From assembly GCA_903928895.1 (NCBI GenBank), contig CAIYSR010000012.1, forward strand, positions 1-50,280: DNA of 50,280 nt, given 5' to 3'. The translations under genes were made by a program, and so were the position numbers. Within the stretch, counting starts at the first letter, position 1, and each line of letters begins with the position of its first letter. This DNA is from an uncultured Rhodospirillales bacterium (GTDB lineage Bacteria; Pseudomonadota; Alphaproteobacteria; Acetobacterales; Acetobacteraceae). The notes beneath the pieces were generated by a model. It searched no databases, was not told the origin of the DNA, and saw only the letters and a list, made by a program, of their open reading frames with translations. This document shows, one piece after another, positions 28,173 through 37,860 of this stretch.

Positions 28173-30752
28173 TCAGGACTCCCGCATCAGCGCGCGCAGC
28201 AGGGTCGGCAGGCACAACAGTGACACCGCCATCGTCGTCCCCAGGCTCATCAGCAGCAGTTTGCCCATGCTCGCGGTGCCGGGATGATGGCTCAGCGCCA
28301 GCGAGCCGAACGCGGTGGCCGTGGTCAGCGCCGAAAACAGGATCGCCCGCGCCGTTGCCGTCGCCAGAAACCGGGTCTGCCCCGCCCGCCAGTTCATCAC
28401 GAAGTAGATGTTGAACGACACGCCCACTCCCTGGAGCAGCGGCAGGGCGATGATATTGGCAAAATTCAGCGACATCCCGCTCGCCACCGCGCCCAGCACC
28501 GTCAGCAGCGCCGACAGCGCCAGTGCCATCAGCACGATCAGCACATCGAGCGTCCGCCGCAGCACCACCGCCAGCAGCACCGCGATCGCGACCACCGCGG
28601 CGAAAGTCGCCTGGCGGAACGCGTTCACGATCGTCGCCGCCGTTTCCACGATCTGCACCGCCGAACCCGCCGCTTCCGGCGCCACCGTTCGCACCTCGGC
28701 GACGAAGGCATGCAGCCCGTCATTGCCCCCGGCCTTCGCATTCGGCGTCACCTGCACCCGCACCCGGCCGTCCTGCAACTTCCAGTCGCGCGCGATCTCC
28801 GTCGGCACCGCGTCGGGCGCCACCGGCCCGGCGGCGAGCCCGGCGCGCAGCCGTGACAGCTGCAGCGGCAGGAACCGCGTCAGCGCCGCATTGGCATCCA
28901 TCAGCACCGCGTCATCCGCCGCCACCAGCGCCCGCAAGTCCCCTGCCAGCGCCCGCAGCGGGTCCCCGTCCTTGAGCTTGGCTGAGGCATGTTCGATCTG
29001 CTCCAGCGTCGCCTTGGCCGCCATCCGCAGGTCCGCCGGCGTCACCGCCGCCGCCGGCGCCCGCGGCGCGAGCGAGGCCCCGAGCAGCCCCGCCGCATCG
29101 GCGAGCGCCTCCAGCTTCTTCGGCTGCTCCGTCGGCACGAAGCTGGACAGCGTGATCACCTCGGCCACCAGCGGCAGCTTTTCGAGCTTCGGCACCAGCG
29201 CATCAGCCGCTGCCTGCGAGGGCATGAGGATGTCGATGCTGTAAGGATTGGTCAGCGGCGAGGCCGCCAGATCGGTCAGCGTCAGCATCGCCTCGGTATT
29301 GGGATCCTTGGTGTGCAGCGGATCGCTGTCGAACGCCAGCCGCGGCGCCAGGCCCGCGCCCAGCAGCGCCAGCAGCCCGAACCCGCCCAGCACCCAGGGC
29401 CGGTTTGCATGGAGCTTGCGTTCGATCCAGGTCCCCGCCGCCACCCCGATCGCCTTGCGGTCGCCCTTCGGCCGGCACAGAGCCAGCATCGCCGGCAGGA
29501 ACGTGATCGTCGCCACCAGCGCCACAATCATGCCCACCCCGGCGATCAAGCCGAGTTCCGCCACCCCCTGGAACGAGGTCGGCGCGAAGGCCAGGAACCC
29601 CGCCGCGGCGGCCAGCGCCGAGACCAGGATCGGCGGCCCCACCATGGCGGCCGCGCCGGGGATCACCTGGTCCAGCGGCAAGGTCAGCCGCAGTTCGCGC
29701 GCACGCACGCAATACTGGATCGCGAGGTCCACCGCGATGCCTACGAACAGCACCGCGAAGGCCACCGAGATAAGGTTCAGCGTGCCGATCGCCAACGCCG
29801 CGAAGCCGGTGGTAACGAGCAGCCCGAGTCCCAGCGTCGCCACGATTGGCACGATCAGCCGCACGCTGCGCACCGCCAGCACCAGCCAGAGTACGACCAG
29901 CGCGGCGCTGCCGATGGCCCCCGCCAGCGCGCCCTGCGCCACCGTCGAGAACTCCTCGTCCTGCAACGCGACCGAACCGGTCACCCGCACCCGCGCGGTG
30001 CCGTCGCGCACGAATTCGAGCCGTGCGGTGGCCGCGCGCAGGGCAGCGTTCGCCTCGCCGCCCGGCTCGAGCGCGGTCAGGTCGAGCCGCGCCTGTGCCA
30101 GCACGAAGCGAAACGGCCCCGCCTTGTCCGCCAGCCCGCCGCCGAGCAGCGATTGCCACGACAGCGGCCGCGCCTTACCCGCGGCCGCATCGGCCAGCGC
30201 GGCATGGAAACTGCCGAGCGGCCCGGCGAACGGCGCCAGGTTCGCGCCTTGCTCCGCCCCGATGGCCAGCAGCGACAGTGCCGCGAACAACCCGCGTGCG
30301 GAGGGATCGGCGGCGAGCTGGCCGAGGAAGGGCTGGGCGTCGATCGTCCGGTCCAGCAAGTCCTGCAACTCGGCCGGCTCCAGGAAAAGCAGCCCGTTGG
30401 CCTCGAGATAGGGCGAGCCGTCCGGCCGGCGGACGAAAGCGAAATGGGCCGGATCGGCCCTGAGCGCCGCCTCCAACCCTGCCGCCGTGGCCTCCGCGGC
30501 CTCCGGGCTCTTCGCGTCGATCACCGCCACCACCAGGTCGCGGAACTGCGGGAAATCATTGTCGAGCTCCGCCGCCCGCTGCCGCCACGGCAGATCGGCG
30601 GCGAACAGCGCATCGGTGTCGGTACTGACCCCGAGCCGGAAATAGGTCAGCCCGGCCGAGATCGCGCCCAGCAGCAACCCGATCGACAGCACGCGCAGCG
30701 CGTTGCGACCGCAATATCCGGCGATGGCGGCAAGCATGTAGGAGAGCGTCAT
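28173..30752 (-). CDS. hpnN: HpnN-type hopanoid-associated RND transporter
   Basis: An 859-residue MMPL/RND inner-membrane protein with two repeats. Each has one helix, a large periplasmic loop and a block of five to six helices (about 235-415 and 695-859). The opening loop contains DTDALFAADLPWRQRAAELD, a pattern I associate with HpnN, which in Rhodopseudomonas and Burkholderia moves hopanoids to the outer membrane. Other hpn genes are not in the window. GGGAG precedes the ATG. The downstream GH42-like gene is two bases away, an odd pairing for a lipid exporter. Confidence 0.85.
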   Translation of the reverse strand: MTLSYMLAAIAGYCGRNALRVLSIGLLLGAISAGLTYFRLGVSTDTDALFAADLPWRQRAAELDNDFPQFRDLVVAVIDAKSPEAAEATAAGLEAALRADPAHFAFVRRPDGSPYLEANGLLFLEPAELQDLLDRTIDAQPFLGQLAADPSARGLFAALSLLAIGAEQGANLAPFAGPLGSFHAALADAAAGKARPLSWQSLLGGGLADKAGPFRFVLAQARLDLTALEPGGEANAALRAATARLEFVRDGTARVRVTGSVALQDEEFSTVAQGALAGAIGSAALVVLWLVLAVRSVRLIVPIVATLGLGLLVTTGFAALAIGTLNLISVAFAVLFVGIAVDLAIQYCVRARELRLTLPLDQVIPGAAAMVGPPILVSALAAAAGFLAFAPTSFQGVAELGLIAGVGMIVALVATITFLPAMLALCRPKGDRKAIGVAAGTWIERKLHANRPWVLGGFGLLALLGAGLAPRLAFDSDPLHTKDPNTEAMLTLTDLAASPLTNPYSIDILMPSQAAADALVPKLEKLPLVAEVITLSSFVPTEQPKKLEALADAAGLLGASLAPRAPAAAVTPADLRMAAKATLEQIEHASAKLKDGDPLRALAGDLRALVAADDAVLMDANAALTRFLPLQLSRLRAGLAAGPVAPDAVPTEIARDWKLQDGRVRVQVTPNAKAGGNDGLHAFVAEVRTVAPEAAGSAVQIVETAATIVNAFRQATFAAVVAIAVLLAVVLRRTLDVLIVLMALALSALLTVLGAVASGMSLNFANIIALPLLQGVGVSFNIYFVMNWRAGQTRFLATATARAILFSALTTATAFGSLALSHHPGTASMGKLLLMSLGTTMAVSLLCLPTLLRALMRES

Positions 30753-30853
30753 GGTGTTCGCTTACTCCCGCCCGGCGTTCACGTCCAACCCGCCGGTTTT
30801 GACGAAACCCGGCAGCCGCGCGACAACCCAACGATCCCAGGGAGAGCCTCGTT

Positions 30854-31969
30854 ATGACCCCACGCGCCCGTCCCCCTTTCCGCGCCGATCATGTCGGCAG
30901 CCTGCTGCGCCCGGTCCGGCTGCGCGATGCCCGCACAGCGCACGCCGCCGGCACGCTGCCGGCCGATGCGCTGCGCGCCGTCGAGGACGACTGCATCGCA
31001 GCCGCGGTGGCCAAGCAAGAAGCCATCGGCCTGCGCGCCGCCACTGACGGCGAATACCGGCGCGCCTACTGGCACTATGATTTCGTCGCCAAGCTGGAGG
31101 GGGCCGAACTCTATGTCCCCGAGCATCGCGTCGAATTCAAGGGCGGTGTGTTGCTGGGGCACCGGCTGCGGGTGAACGGCCGGATCGCCTGGAAACAGCC
31201 GGCCTTCGTTGCCGATTACGGCTTCACCGCGTCCAAAGTGACGACCGCGGTGGCGAAGCAGACCATTCCCTCGCCCTCGGTGCTGCATTTCCGCGGCGGC
31301 CGCTCCTCCATCGACCGCGGCGTCTATCCGGACATCGGCGACTTCTTTACCGATCTCGGCACCGCCTATCACGATGCGGTCCAGGCCTTCGCCGCGGCCG
31401 GCTGCCGCTATCTTCAGCTCGACGAGGTCAATCTCGCCTATCTCTGCGACCCCGAGCAGATCGCCGAACTCAAGGCGCGGGGCGACTATGTCGACGGACT
31501 CGTGAATATCTATGCCACCCTGATCAACCGGGCGATCGCGGGCCGGCCGGCCGACATGGCGGTATCGATGCATCTCTGCCGCGGCAATTTCCGTTCCACG
31601 TTTGTGGCATCGGGTGGCTACGAGCCGGTGGCGGAGACGCTGTTCAACCGGATCAACGTCGATGCCTATTTCATGGAATGGGACAACGAGCGGGCCGGCG
31701 GGTTCGAGCCGCTGCGCTTCGTGCCGAAGGGCGACAAGCTGGTGGTGCTCGGCCTGGTCACCAGTAAGACCGGCCAGCTCGAAAGCAAGGACGACATCAA
31801 GCGGCGGATCGATGCGGCGGCGAAGTTCATGCCGCTCGAACAGCTCGCGCTCAGCCCGCAATGCGGGTTCGCCAGCACCGAGGAGGGCAACCTGCTGACC
31901 GAGGACGAGCAGTGGCGCAAGCTGGAGCTGGTGGTGGAGGTGGCGCGCGAGGTCTGGGGCAGCGTTTGA
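30854..31969 (+). CDS. MetE C-terminal-like (cobalamin-independent methionine synthase family) protein
   Basis: A 371-residue single-domain protein of the UROD/MetE-like barrel family, close to YxjG-type proteins. It begins FRADHVGSLLRP, and has TDGEYRRAYWHYDFV, a substrate site YLQLDEVNLAYLCD, and zinc ligands in HLCRGN and SPQCGFAS. It lacks the N-terminal half of MetE that binds folate polyglutamate, so it probably transfers methyl groups from another donor to homocysteine or a related thiol. GGGAG precedes the ATG. It is divergent from hpnN with 101 bases between starts; no riboswitch is evident there. Confidence 0.88.
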   Translation: MTPRARPPFRADHVGSLLRPVRLRDARTAHAAGTLPADALRAVEDDCIAAAVAKQEAIGLRAATDGEYRRAYWHYDFVAKLEGAELYVPEHRVEFKGGVLLGHRLRVNGRIAWKQPAFVADYGFTASKVTTAVAKQTIPSPSVLHFRGGRSSIDRGVYPDIGDFFTDLGTAYHDAVQAFAAAGCRYLQLDEVNLAYLCDPEQIAELKARGDYVDGLVNIYATLINRAIAGRPADMAVSMHLCRGNFRSTFVASGGYEPVAETLFNRINVDAYFMEWDNERAGGFEPLRFVPKGDKLVVLGLVTSKTGQLESKDDIKRRIDAAAKFMPLEQLALSPQCGFASTEEGNLLTEDEQWRKLELVVEVAREVWGSV

Positions 31970-31972
31970 GGA

Positions 31973-33163
31973 TCACAGCAGGGGCAGGCCGACGTAGTTT
32001 TCGGCGATGGTGGTCATCCCGGCTTTCGACGAGGTGAGGTAGTCGAGCTCGGCCAGTTGCATCCGGGCCTCGAAGGGGGAGTGGCTGTCGAAGCGGTGCA
32101 GCAGCGTGGTCATCCACCAGGAGAAGCGTTCGGCTTTCCAGACGCGGCGGAGCGCGGTGGCGGAATAGGCGTCGAGGCCGGTGGTGGAGCCACGGCGGTA
32201 CCAGTCGATCAGGGCATTGGAGAGGACGTGGACATCAGCGAAGGCCAGATTGAGGCCCTTGGCCCCGGTGGGGGGGACGATGTGGGCGGCGTCACCAAGC
32301 AGGAAGAGGCGGCCGGCGCGGAGCGGTTCGGCGACGAAGCTGCGCAGCGGGGCAATGGATTTCTGCAGGATCGGGCCGCGAGTGAGGCGGAAGCCCTGGG
32401 AGTCGGCCAGGCGGGTTTCGAGTTCGTCCCAGATGCGGGCGTCGGACCAGAGGGCGAGGTCTTCGTCCGGGGCGCATTGGAGGTAGAGCCGGCTGATGCT
32501 GGGGGAGCGCATGGAGAGCAGGGCGAAACCGTTGGCGTGGCTGGCGTAGACGAGTTCGTGGCTGGCGGGGGGGGCGTCGGCGAGGATGCCGAGCCAGGCG
32601 AAGGGGTAGCTGCGTTCGAAGATTTTCAGGGTTTCGGCGGGCATGCTGGCCCGGCTGATGCCGTGAAAGCCGTCGCAGCCGGCGATCATGTCGCAGGCGA
32701 CGGATTTTTCGACGCCGTGGTGGCGGAAGCGGATCAGCGGGGTTGGGGTGTCGATGCCTTCGATTGCGGTGGCCTGGGCTTCGAAGAAGAGAGGGCGGGC
32801 GGTTTCGAGGCGGGCGACGATGAGATCCTTCACCACCTCCTGCTGGCCGTAGACGGTGACCTTTCGGCCGCCGGAGAGCTCGGTGAGGGGGATGCGGTGG
32901 CTGTTGCCGTTGAAGCGCAGGATGATGCCTTCGTGGACGAGGCCGTCGCGGTCCATTCGGGCGCCGACGCCGGCATCGCGCATCTGCTGGCAGGCGTCGT
33001 GCTCCATCAGGCCGGCGCGGACCCGGTTTTCGACGTAGGCGCGGGACTGGGCCTCGATGAGGATGCTGTCGATGCCGTGGCGATGGAGGATCTGGGCGAG
33101 GAGCAATCCGGCCGGGCCGGCGCCGATGATGCCGACCTGCGTGCGCAGTGCGGTTGCTGACAT
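31973..33163 (-). CDS. pobA: 4-hydroxybenzoate 3-monooxygenase
   Basis: A 396-residue FAD-dependent aromatic hydroxylase that converts 4-hydroxybenzoate to protocatechuate with NADPH and oxygen. The FAD-binding GIIGAGPAG (11-19), the DG-type motif IAGCDGFHGISR and the second FAD motif GDAAHIVPPTGAKGLNLAFAD (core GDAAHIVPPTGAKG) are intact. YGQQEVVKDLI matches the PobA NADPH/FAD region. The AraC- or IclR-type regulator PobR and protocatechuate genes are absent nearby, so it stands alone. It converges on the MetE-like gene with three bases between stops. Confidence 0.94.
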   Translation of the reverse strand: MSATALRTQVGIIGAGPAGLLLAQILHRHGIDSILIEAQSRAYVENRVRAGLMEHDACQQMRDAGVGARMDRDGLVHEGIILRFNGNSHRIPLTELSGGRKVTVYGQQEVVKDLIVARLETARPLFFEAQATAIEGIDTPTPLIRFRHHGVEKSVACDMIAGCDGFHGISRASMPAETLKIFERSYPFAWLGILADAPPASHELVYASHANGFALLSMRSPSISRLYLQCAPDEDLALWSDARIWDELETRLADSQGFRLTRGPILQKSIAPLRSFVAEPLRAGRLFLLGDAAHIVPPTGAKGLNLAFADVHVLSNALIDWYRRGSTTGLDAYSATALRRVWKAERFSWWMTTLLHRFDSHSPFEARMQLAELDYLTSSKAGMTTIAENYVGLPLL

Positions 33164-33252
33164 GCTGGTTCCCCGTGTTTGCAGTCAGATAGCGAGAAAC
33201 GGCCCGGTGGTGCCATGCACTTCCGGGCCGCTCGCTGGCACTTTCGGGGGGG

Positions 33253-33717
33253 TTACTTCTTGGGGAAGAAGGTCCGGCTGACGGTGTCGTAGAAGCCGTA
33301 GAGGGCGTCGCCGGCGATGATGCCGGCGGCGAAGACTTCCATTTCGGACTGGCGCTTGCCTTCGGTGAGACGCATCCAGATCGTGCGCAGGACCACGCCG
33401 ACGAGAACGGCCCACCCGGCGATGGGGTTGAGCAGGAGCAGGCCGGTGGCGAAGAGGACACCGATTTGGCGTTTCGGGCCGCCGAGGAATTGGACCAGGG
33501 CGCCGGGGATGGCCCAGATCAGGAGTTGCGTGGCGACATCCCACGAGGCGCCGGCCTTGATGGTGGCGACGTAGACGCGGTCGACCGGGGCGACTTTGCC
33601 GGCGGCGAAATAGCCCTGGTAGGAGAGCAGGACGACGGCGCCGGCGATGACGAAGGCGAACATGGCGGCATACATCTGTTGCTTGCGGCCCTCGCGTTCG
33701 AAGGCTGGATCGGTGCC
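33253..33717 (-). pseudogene. 3' part of OPT-family transporter, cut off by an in-frame TAA
   Basis: In the same frame as the gene upstream and directly after its TAA (33718-33720), translation continues GTDPAFEREGRKQQMYAAM and then three to four hydrophobic segments, ending FYDTVSRTFFPKK. This is the natural C-terminus of an oligopeptide transporter family (OPT, PF03169) protein. ATG codons at 33675 could in principle restart translation and give a 140-residue fragment. I see no good ribosome-binding site, so this is most likely the untranslated tail of a gene with a nonsense mutation. Confidence 0.75.
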
Positions 33718-34857
33718 TTAGCCGCGGAGCATGTAGCCGGCCTTGAGGTCGTAGCCCATGTCGGCGAAGGCGGGGCCGGTGGCGGCGGAGAAGCCGACGA
33801 GAAGGCAGAGCGCGGGGGCGGGGAAACCGATAAGCATGCCGATGACAAGGGTGATGAGGGCCACCGCGAAGGCGGGGAACCAACCGGCGTGCATGGCGGC
33901 GAGGCCGACGATGAGTTCGTGGATGAGGGCGGCGAAGGCGGCGTAGATGACGAAGCCGATCAGCATGCCGATCGACATCTCGGTGACCATGCCGCCGAGC
34001 AGGGCGATGAGCACGGCGATGGCGAGGTAGGCCGCGGTGCCGCCGATGATGGTGCGGCGGACTTCGGTGGCGGGCGTGCGGGTGCCGGTGATGGCGGTGT
34101 CACGCTTGATCATCAGCAGGACGACCTGGATGAGGGCGACGAGGCCGGCGCCGACCATGACGCCGTGGGGGATGTAGGCCTTCATGAGGTCTCCGCCCGG
34201 GGTGAGCCAGGGGAGGATGCTGGCGGAGTAGCCGCGGAGAAGCAGGCCGACGCCGAACATGGTCAGCGCCCAGATGTTGCCGATGAAAGCGACACCGAAG
34301 GCGGACATCGGGATGGCGGGGAGGCCCGCGAGGCCGATGGAGCCGAGAATGCCGAGGCCGAGGCCGCCGAGGAGGACGAGGCCCTTGGTGCCGCCTTCGT
34401 CGCCGGCCTTGATGGCTTCGGCCGCGGCGACGCCGGGGGGCCAGGCGCCTTCGGCGGGGAAGACCTCGCTGTCGAACATGCGGTAAAGCAGATAGCCGTC
34501 GACCAGCATGGCGAGGAAGACGCCGAGCATCATCGGGCCGACGAGGTCCATCCGGCCGAGGACGAAGGGGATGCCGATGGGCAGGAGCAGGGCGTTGCCG
34601 GCGCCGAAGGTGGCGGCTGAGATGGCGGATTGCGCCAGGTTCTGCATGTGGGTGGATTTGTAGTGGCTGAACATCGCCAGCGGCAGGCGGGCCAGCGCCA
34701 TGCCGGCCAGGGCGCCGATGAGGGCGGTGTTGGTGGTGATGCCGAGCGTGGTGATCAGTTCGGTGCCGATGATGGCGCCGAGGACGCAGAGCGGCGCGAT
34801 GAGCGCGAGGCTGGAGAGGCTGAAAAATGCCGGATGCCGGCGTGGTGTTCCGCTCAT
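33718..34857 (-). CDS. OPT-family oligopeptide transporter, N-terminal part (truncated by TAA)
   Basis: A 379-residue membrane protein with about nine hydrophobic segments, resembling the OPT family of oligopeptide or metal-chelate importers. Recognisable parts are ITTNTALIGALAGMALARLP, the GNALLLPIGIPFVLGRMD loop, FPEEGAWPPGVAAAEAIKAG-like FPAEGAWPPGVAAAEAIKAG, and FSAATGPAFADMGYDLKAGY near the end. A single TAA after MLRG stops the frame where homologues continue; the rest follows in frame to 33253, giving 534 codons in total. Function is therefore doubtful, and the missing C-terminal helices would probably inactivate it. Start ATG follows a GGGGCAAGC sequence. Confidence 0.8.
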   Translation of the reverse strand: MSGTPRRHPAFFSLSSLALIAPLCVLGAIIGTELITTLGITTNTALIGALAGMALARLPLAMFSHYKSTHMQNLAQSAISAATFGAGNALLLPIGIPFVLGRMDLVGPMMLGVFLAMLVDGYLLYRMFDSEVFPAEGAWPPGVAAAEAIKAGDEGGTKGLVLLGGLGLGILGSIGLAGLPAIPMSAFGVAFIGNIWALTMFGVGLLLRGYSASILPWLTPGGDLMKAYIPHGVMVGAGLVALIQVVLLMIKRDTAITGTRTPATEVRRTIIGGTAAYLAIAVLIALLGGMVTEMSIGMLIGFVIYAAFAALIHELIVGLAAMHAGWFPAFAVALITLVIGMLIGFPAPALCLLVGFSAATGPAFADMGYDLKAGYMLRG

Positions 34858-35045
34858 GCTTGCCCCCTGACTGGCGCGCTGTGCGCCGCGATGACGGGAA
34901 TGTTACACGGTGCGGCTCCGTTGCCAATCCGCGAGAGGGGGGCAATGTGACGTGCTGGGAGTTTAGATACGTCTTCGTAATTTTCGCGGTATGCGTCGGC
35001 CGAACCGCTAGCTGAGGGGTTCGGGCGGGGCGCGGGTGGACGAAG

Positions 35046-35827
35046 ATGCCGAGCGGCGGGAGCGGGGGCGGGGTCGAGGGGGGCTGGAGCGGCGCCGCCG
35101 AGCGTCTCGACCACCGCCTCCAATTCCATCGTAAGTTGCCCACCGGCGGCCGCCACAAGATGATCGACGGGCTGCTGGGCGTCGGCTTGATCACCGAAAC
35201 CCTGGGCGACTATCGCCTCGGCGATGCCTCAATCCTGATCGAGGACGACGCCGCCTGCCTGATGTTGACGAACCTGGCCCTGACCGACGCCGGCTTCCGG
35301 GTCATCGGCCAGGAGCCGCCTGACGCCGCGACGGACGCCGAGACGGCGCCACACGCGGCTTCCGACGAGGCGGTGGCCCAGGAAGCCGGCGCGATCGCCG
35401 ACGCCCTCGACGCCGCCACTGCGGCGCCGACGCCGCGGGCGAACCTCCGCGCCGCTGCCGCCGCGGTGCTCGCCGCCTGGGACGACCAGGACAACCGCGA
35501 CACGGACATCATTGCTGCCCTCGAAGCGCCGATGGAGGCCCTCCGCACCCTGCTCGCCGAGAAGACACCACGCGACGCGACCGCCCCCCGCAAGCCGCGT
35601 GAGGGGACCAAGCAGGAAGCCGTGCTCGCCCTGCTCCGGCGCACCGAAGGTGCCACGATCGCGCAGATCGCCGAGGCGAAGGCTGGGCGAGCCACACCGT
35701 CCGCGGCTTTCTGGCTGGACTGAAGAAGAAGGGCATCAAAGTCGAGACCCTGGAAAAGGTGCGGATGGTCGGGCCAAACCGGGACGGTGCGAAAGGGTCC
35801 TTCTCGATCTATCGCTTGCCCTGCTAG
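35046..35827 (+). pseudogene. DUF3489 protein gene with a one-base frameshift
   Basis: The frame from 35046 reads HKMIDGLLGVGLITETLGDY, an acidic/Ala-rich middle, and then TKQEAVLALLRRTEGATIAQIAEA, the DUF3489 core. At about 35680-35690 one base appears to be missing: in the shifted frame GWASHTVRGFLAGLKKKGIK, VETLEKVRMVGPNRDGAKGS and FSIYRLPC follow, ending at TAG 35825-35827. These are the expected next residues of the family. The unshifted frame ends at 35723 after unrelated residues. The family is a small helix-turn-helix-like group common next to mobile DNA. A sequencing error is the main alternative. Confidence 0.75.
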
Positions 35828-35947
35828 CGTCCCTGCCTGACCGGAGGCGCGCCGCTGCTCGCCACGTGCGGGCGGCGGGTGTGTCATACTGCGCCAACTG
35901 CTCTCAATTTTTAATATGGATGGTTTGAAGCCAATGAAGGTGCGACC

Positions 35948-37819
35948 ATGACCTCGCCCGTATCGGCTCCCTCGACTGTACACACCCGCCTTGCCCTCGG
36001 TGCGCTGGGTGTCGTTTTTGGCGACATTGGCACCAGCCCGCTCTATGCGTTCCGGGAAAGCTTCATTGGCCCGCATCCCCTACCGATCGATAGCGTGCAC
36101 GTACTAGGCGTGCTTTCCCTCATATTCTGGGCGTTGATCCTGGTGGTCACCGTAAAATACGTGCTGATTACGATGCGCGCCGACAATCGCGGTGAAGGCG
36201 GCTCTTTCGCGCTGCTCGCCTTGATCCGACGGGTTGCTCCGACTTCGGGTGCGCTACCTGCCATCTCGCTCGGCGCACTGTTGGCGACGGCTCTATTCTA
36301 TGGCGATGCCGTGATTACGCCGGCGATTTCGATCCTCTCTGCCGTCGAAGGGGTGAGCCTGATCGATGAGCGTTTCGGCGTTGCGGTGTTGCCGCTGACC
36401 TTGGTCATTACACTGGCGCTGTTCGCGATCCAGCACCGCGGCACCGGAGTGATGGGCCGTTTCTTCGGACCGGTCATGCTGATCTGGTTCGTCGCCATTG
36501 GCGTGCTCGGGGCGCTGAATGTCGCTGGCCGCCCGGCCGTGCTGGCGGCTGTGAGCCCGACATTCGCATATGCTCTGATCGCCGCGGAGCCGCTGCGTGC
36601 TTTCCTCACTCTCGGCACGGTTGTTCTCACAATAACCGGAGCCGAGGCGCTCTATGCCGATATGGGGCATTTTGGCCGCCGCCCTATCACGCGTGCCTGG
36701 ATGATCGTGGTGCTTCCCGCTCTGCTGCTCTGCTACGCTGGCCAGGCCGCATTGGTGCTCGATACCCCTGCCGCCATCGAGCAGGCGTTTTTCCTGCTGG
36801 CGCCTGGCTGGGCGTTGTGGCCGCTGCTCGCGCTTGCCACCGCCGCGACGGTGATCGCGAGCCAATCCGCCATCACCGGCGCTTTTTCCATCACGATGCA
36901 GGCAATCCAGCTCGGCTATCTTCCGCGCCTCATGATCGTCCATACGTCCGAGGCCGAACGCGGGCAGATCTTCGCCCCGGCGGTCAACGCATTGCTTTGC
37001 GTGGCAGTGATCGGCCTTGTCCTCGGATTCCGGTCTTCGACCGCACTGGCGGCCGCCTTCGGCTTCGCGGTGACGTCGACAATGGTGCTGACGACGCTGA
37101 TGATGGGGTTCGTGATTTTTCGAATCTGGCGCTGGCGGTCGGTCTGGGCGGTCGTGCTCTATGCCGTGCTACTCGCATTCGACGCAGCCCTGTTCGGCGC
37201 TTCTGCAACCAAGATCATGGATGGCGCCTGGCTCCCGCTGGCAATCGCAGCCGTGCTGATGCTGCTGTTCACGACATGGGCACGCGGCCGGGCGCTCCTC
37301 GCCGCCAGCCTCGCGCGCGATGCGATGCCCATCGACACGTTTTTGCGGGCCACCACGGACGTGCCACGCGTGCCTGGGCTTGCGGTCTACTTCACGCGTG
37401 ATGCGGCTGGTGTGCCCACGGCGTTGCTTCACAGCCTCAAGCACCATCATGTCTTGCACGGGCGCATCGTGCTGCTAACCATACAGACCGCCATGTTGCC
37501 GCATGTGGCCGTCGAGACGCGGCTGACCTTCGAGCCCATTGGATCAGGCATCGGCCGAGCGGCGCTGACGTTTGGCTTTCTCGACGAACCGGACGTGCCG
37601 GGGGCGCTGACCCGGCTGCCGCCGGAGTGGACTCAGGACCCGATGCGGACGAGCTATGTGCTGGGTCGGCAGATCCTGGTGCCGGCCGCCCGTCCGGGCA
37701 TGCCGATGTGGCGGGAAACGCTGTTTGCCACGATGGTCCGGCTGTCGGGCTCGGCGATGGAGTATTTCCGCCTGCCACCCGGGCGTGTTGTAGAACTTGG
37801 CAGTCAAGTTGAGATCTGA
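35948..37819 (+). CDS. kup: Low-affinity potassium transporter Kup
   Basis: A 623-residue inner-membrane K+/H+ symporter of the KUP/HAK/KT family, about 12 hydrophobic segments in the first 440 residues, then a cytoplasmic tail. The opening LALGALGVVFGDIGTSPLYA is the family hallmark; NRGEGGSFALLALI and ALFYGDAVITPAISILSAVEG are also intact. Length is normal. It stands alone between a broken DUF3489 gene and recombinase/methyltransferase debris and is the only clearly intact chromosomal-type gene in that zone. No c-di-AMP riboswitch is evident upstream. Confidence 0.95.
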   Translation: MTSPVSAPSTVHTRLALGALGVVFGDIGTSPLYAFRESFIGPHPLPIDSVHVLGVLSLIFWALILVVTVKYVLITMRADNRGEGGSFALLALIRRVAPTSGALPAISLGALLATALFYGDAVITPAISILSAVEGVSLIDERFGVAVLPLTLVITLALFAIQHRGTGVMGRFFGPVMLIWFVAIGVLGALNVAGRPAVLAAVSPTFAYALIAAEPLRAFLTLGTVVLTITGAEALYADMGHFGRRPITRAWMIVVLPALLLCYAGQAALVLDTPAAIEQAFFLLAPGWALWPLLALATAATVIASQSAITGAFSITMQAIQLGYLPRLMIVHTSEAERGQIFAPAVNALLCVAVIGLVLGFRSSTALAAAFGFAVTSTMVLTTLMMGFVIFRIWRWRSVWAVVLYAVLLAFDAALFGASATKIMDGAWLPLAIAAVLMLLFTTWARGRALLAASLARDAMPIDTFLRATTDVPRVPGLAVYFTRDAAGVPTALLHSLKHHHVLHGRIVLLTIQTAMLPHVAVETRLTFEPIGSGIGRAALTFGFLDEPDVPGALTRLPPEWTQDPMRTSYVLGRQILVPAARPGMPMWRETLFATMVRLSGSAMEYFRLPPGRVVELGSQVEI

Positions 37820-37860
37820 GGGAGGGGATTCCTTCGGTTCCCCTCTTGCAAGTTGCGCAG

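Noticed and set aside
28989-30857. 622-codon plus-strand open frame opposite hpnN
   Set aside because: Arg/Gln/His-rich antisense translation; hpnN has convincing membrane topology and motifs.
33718-33720. Programmed read-through of the stop inside the OPT gene
   Set aside because: The stop is TAA, not the TGA or TAG used for selenocysteine or pyrrolysine, and no downstream recoding structure is visible.
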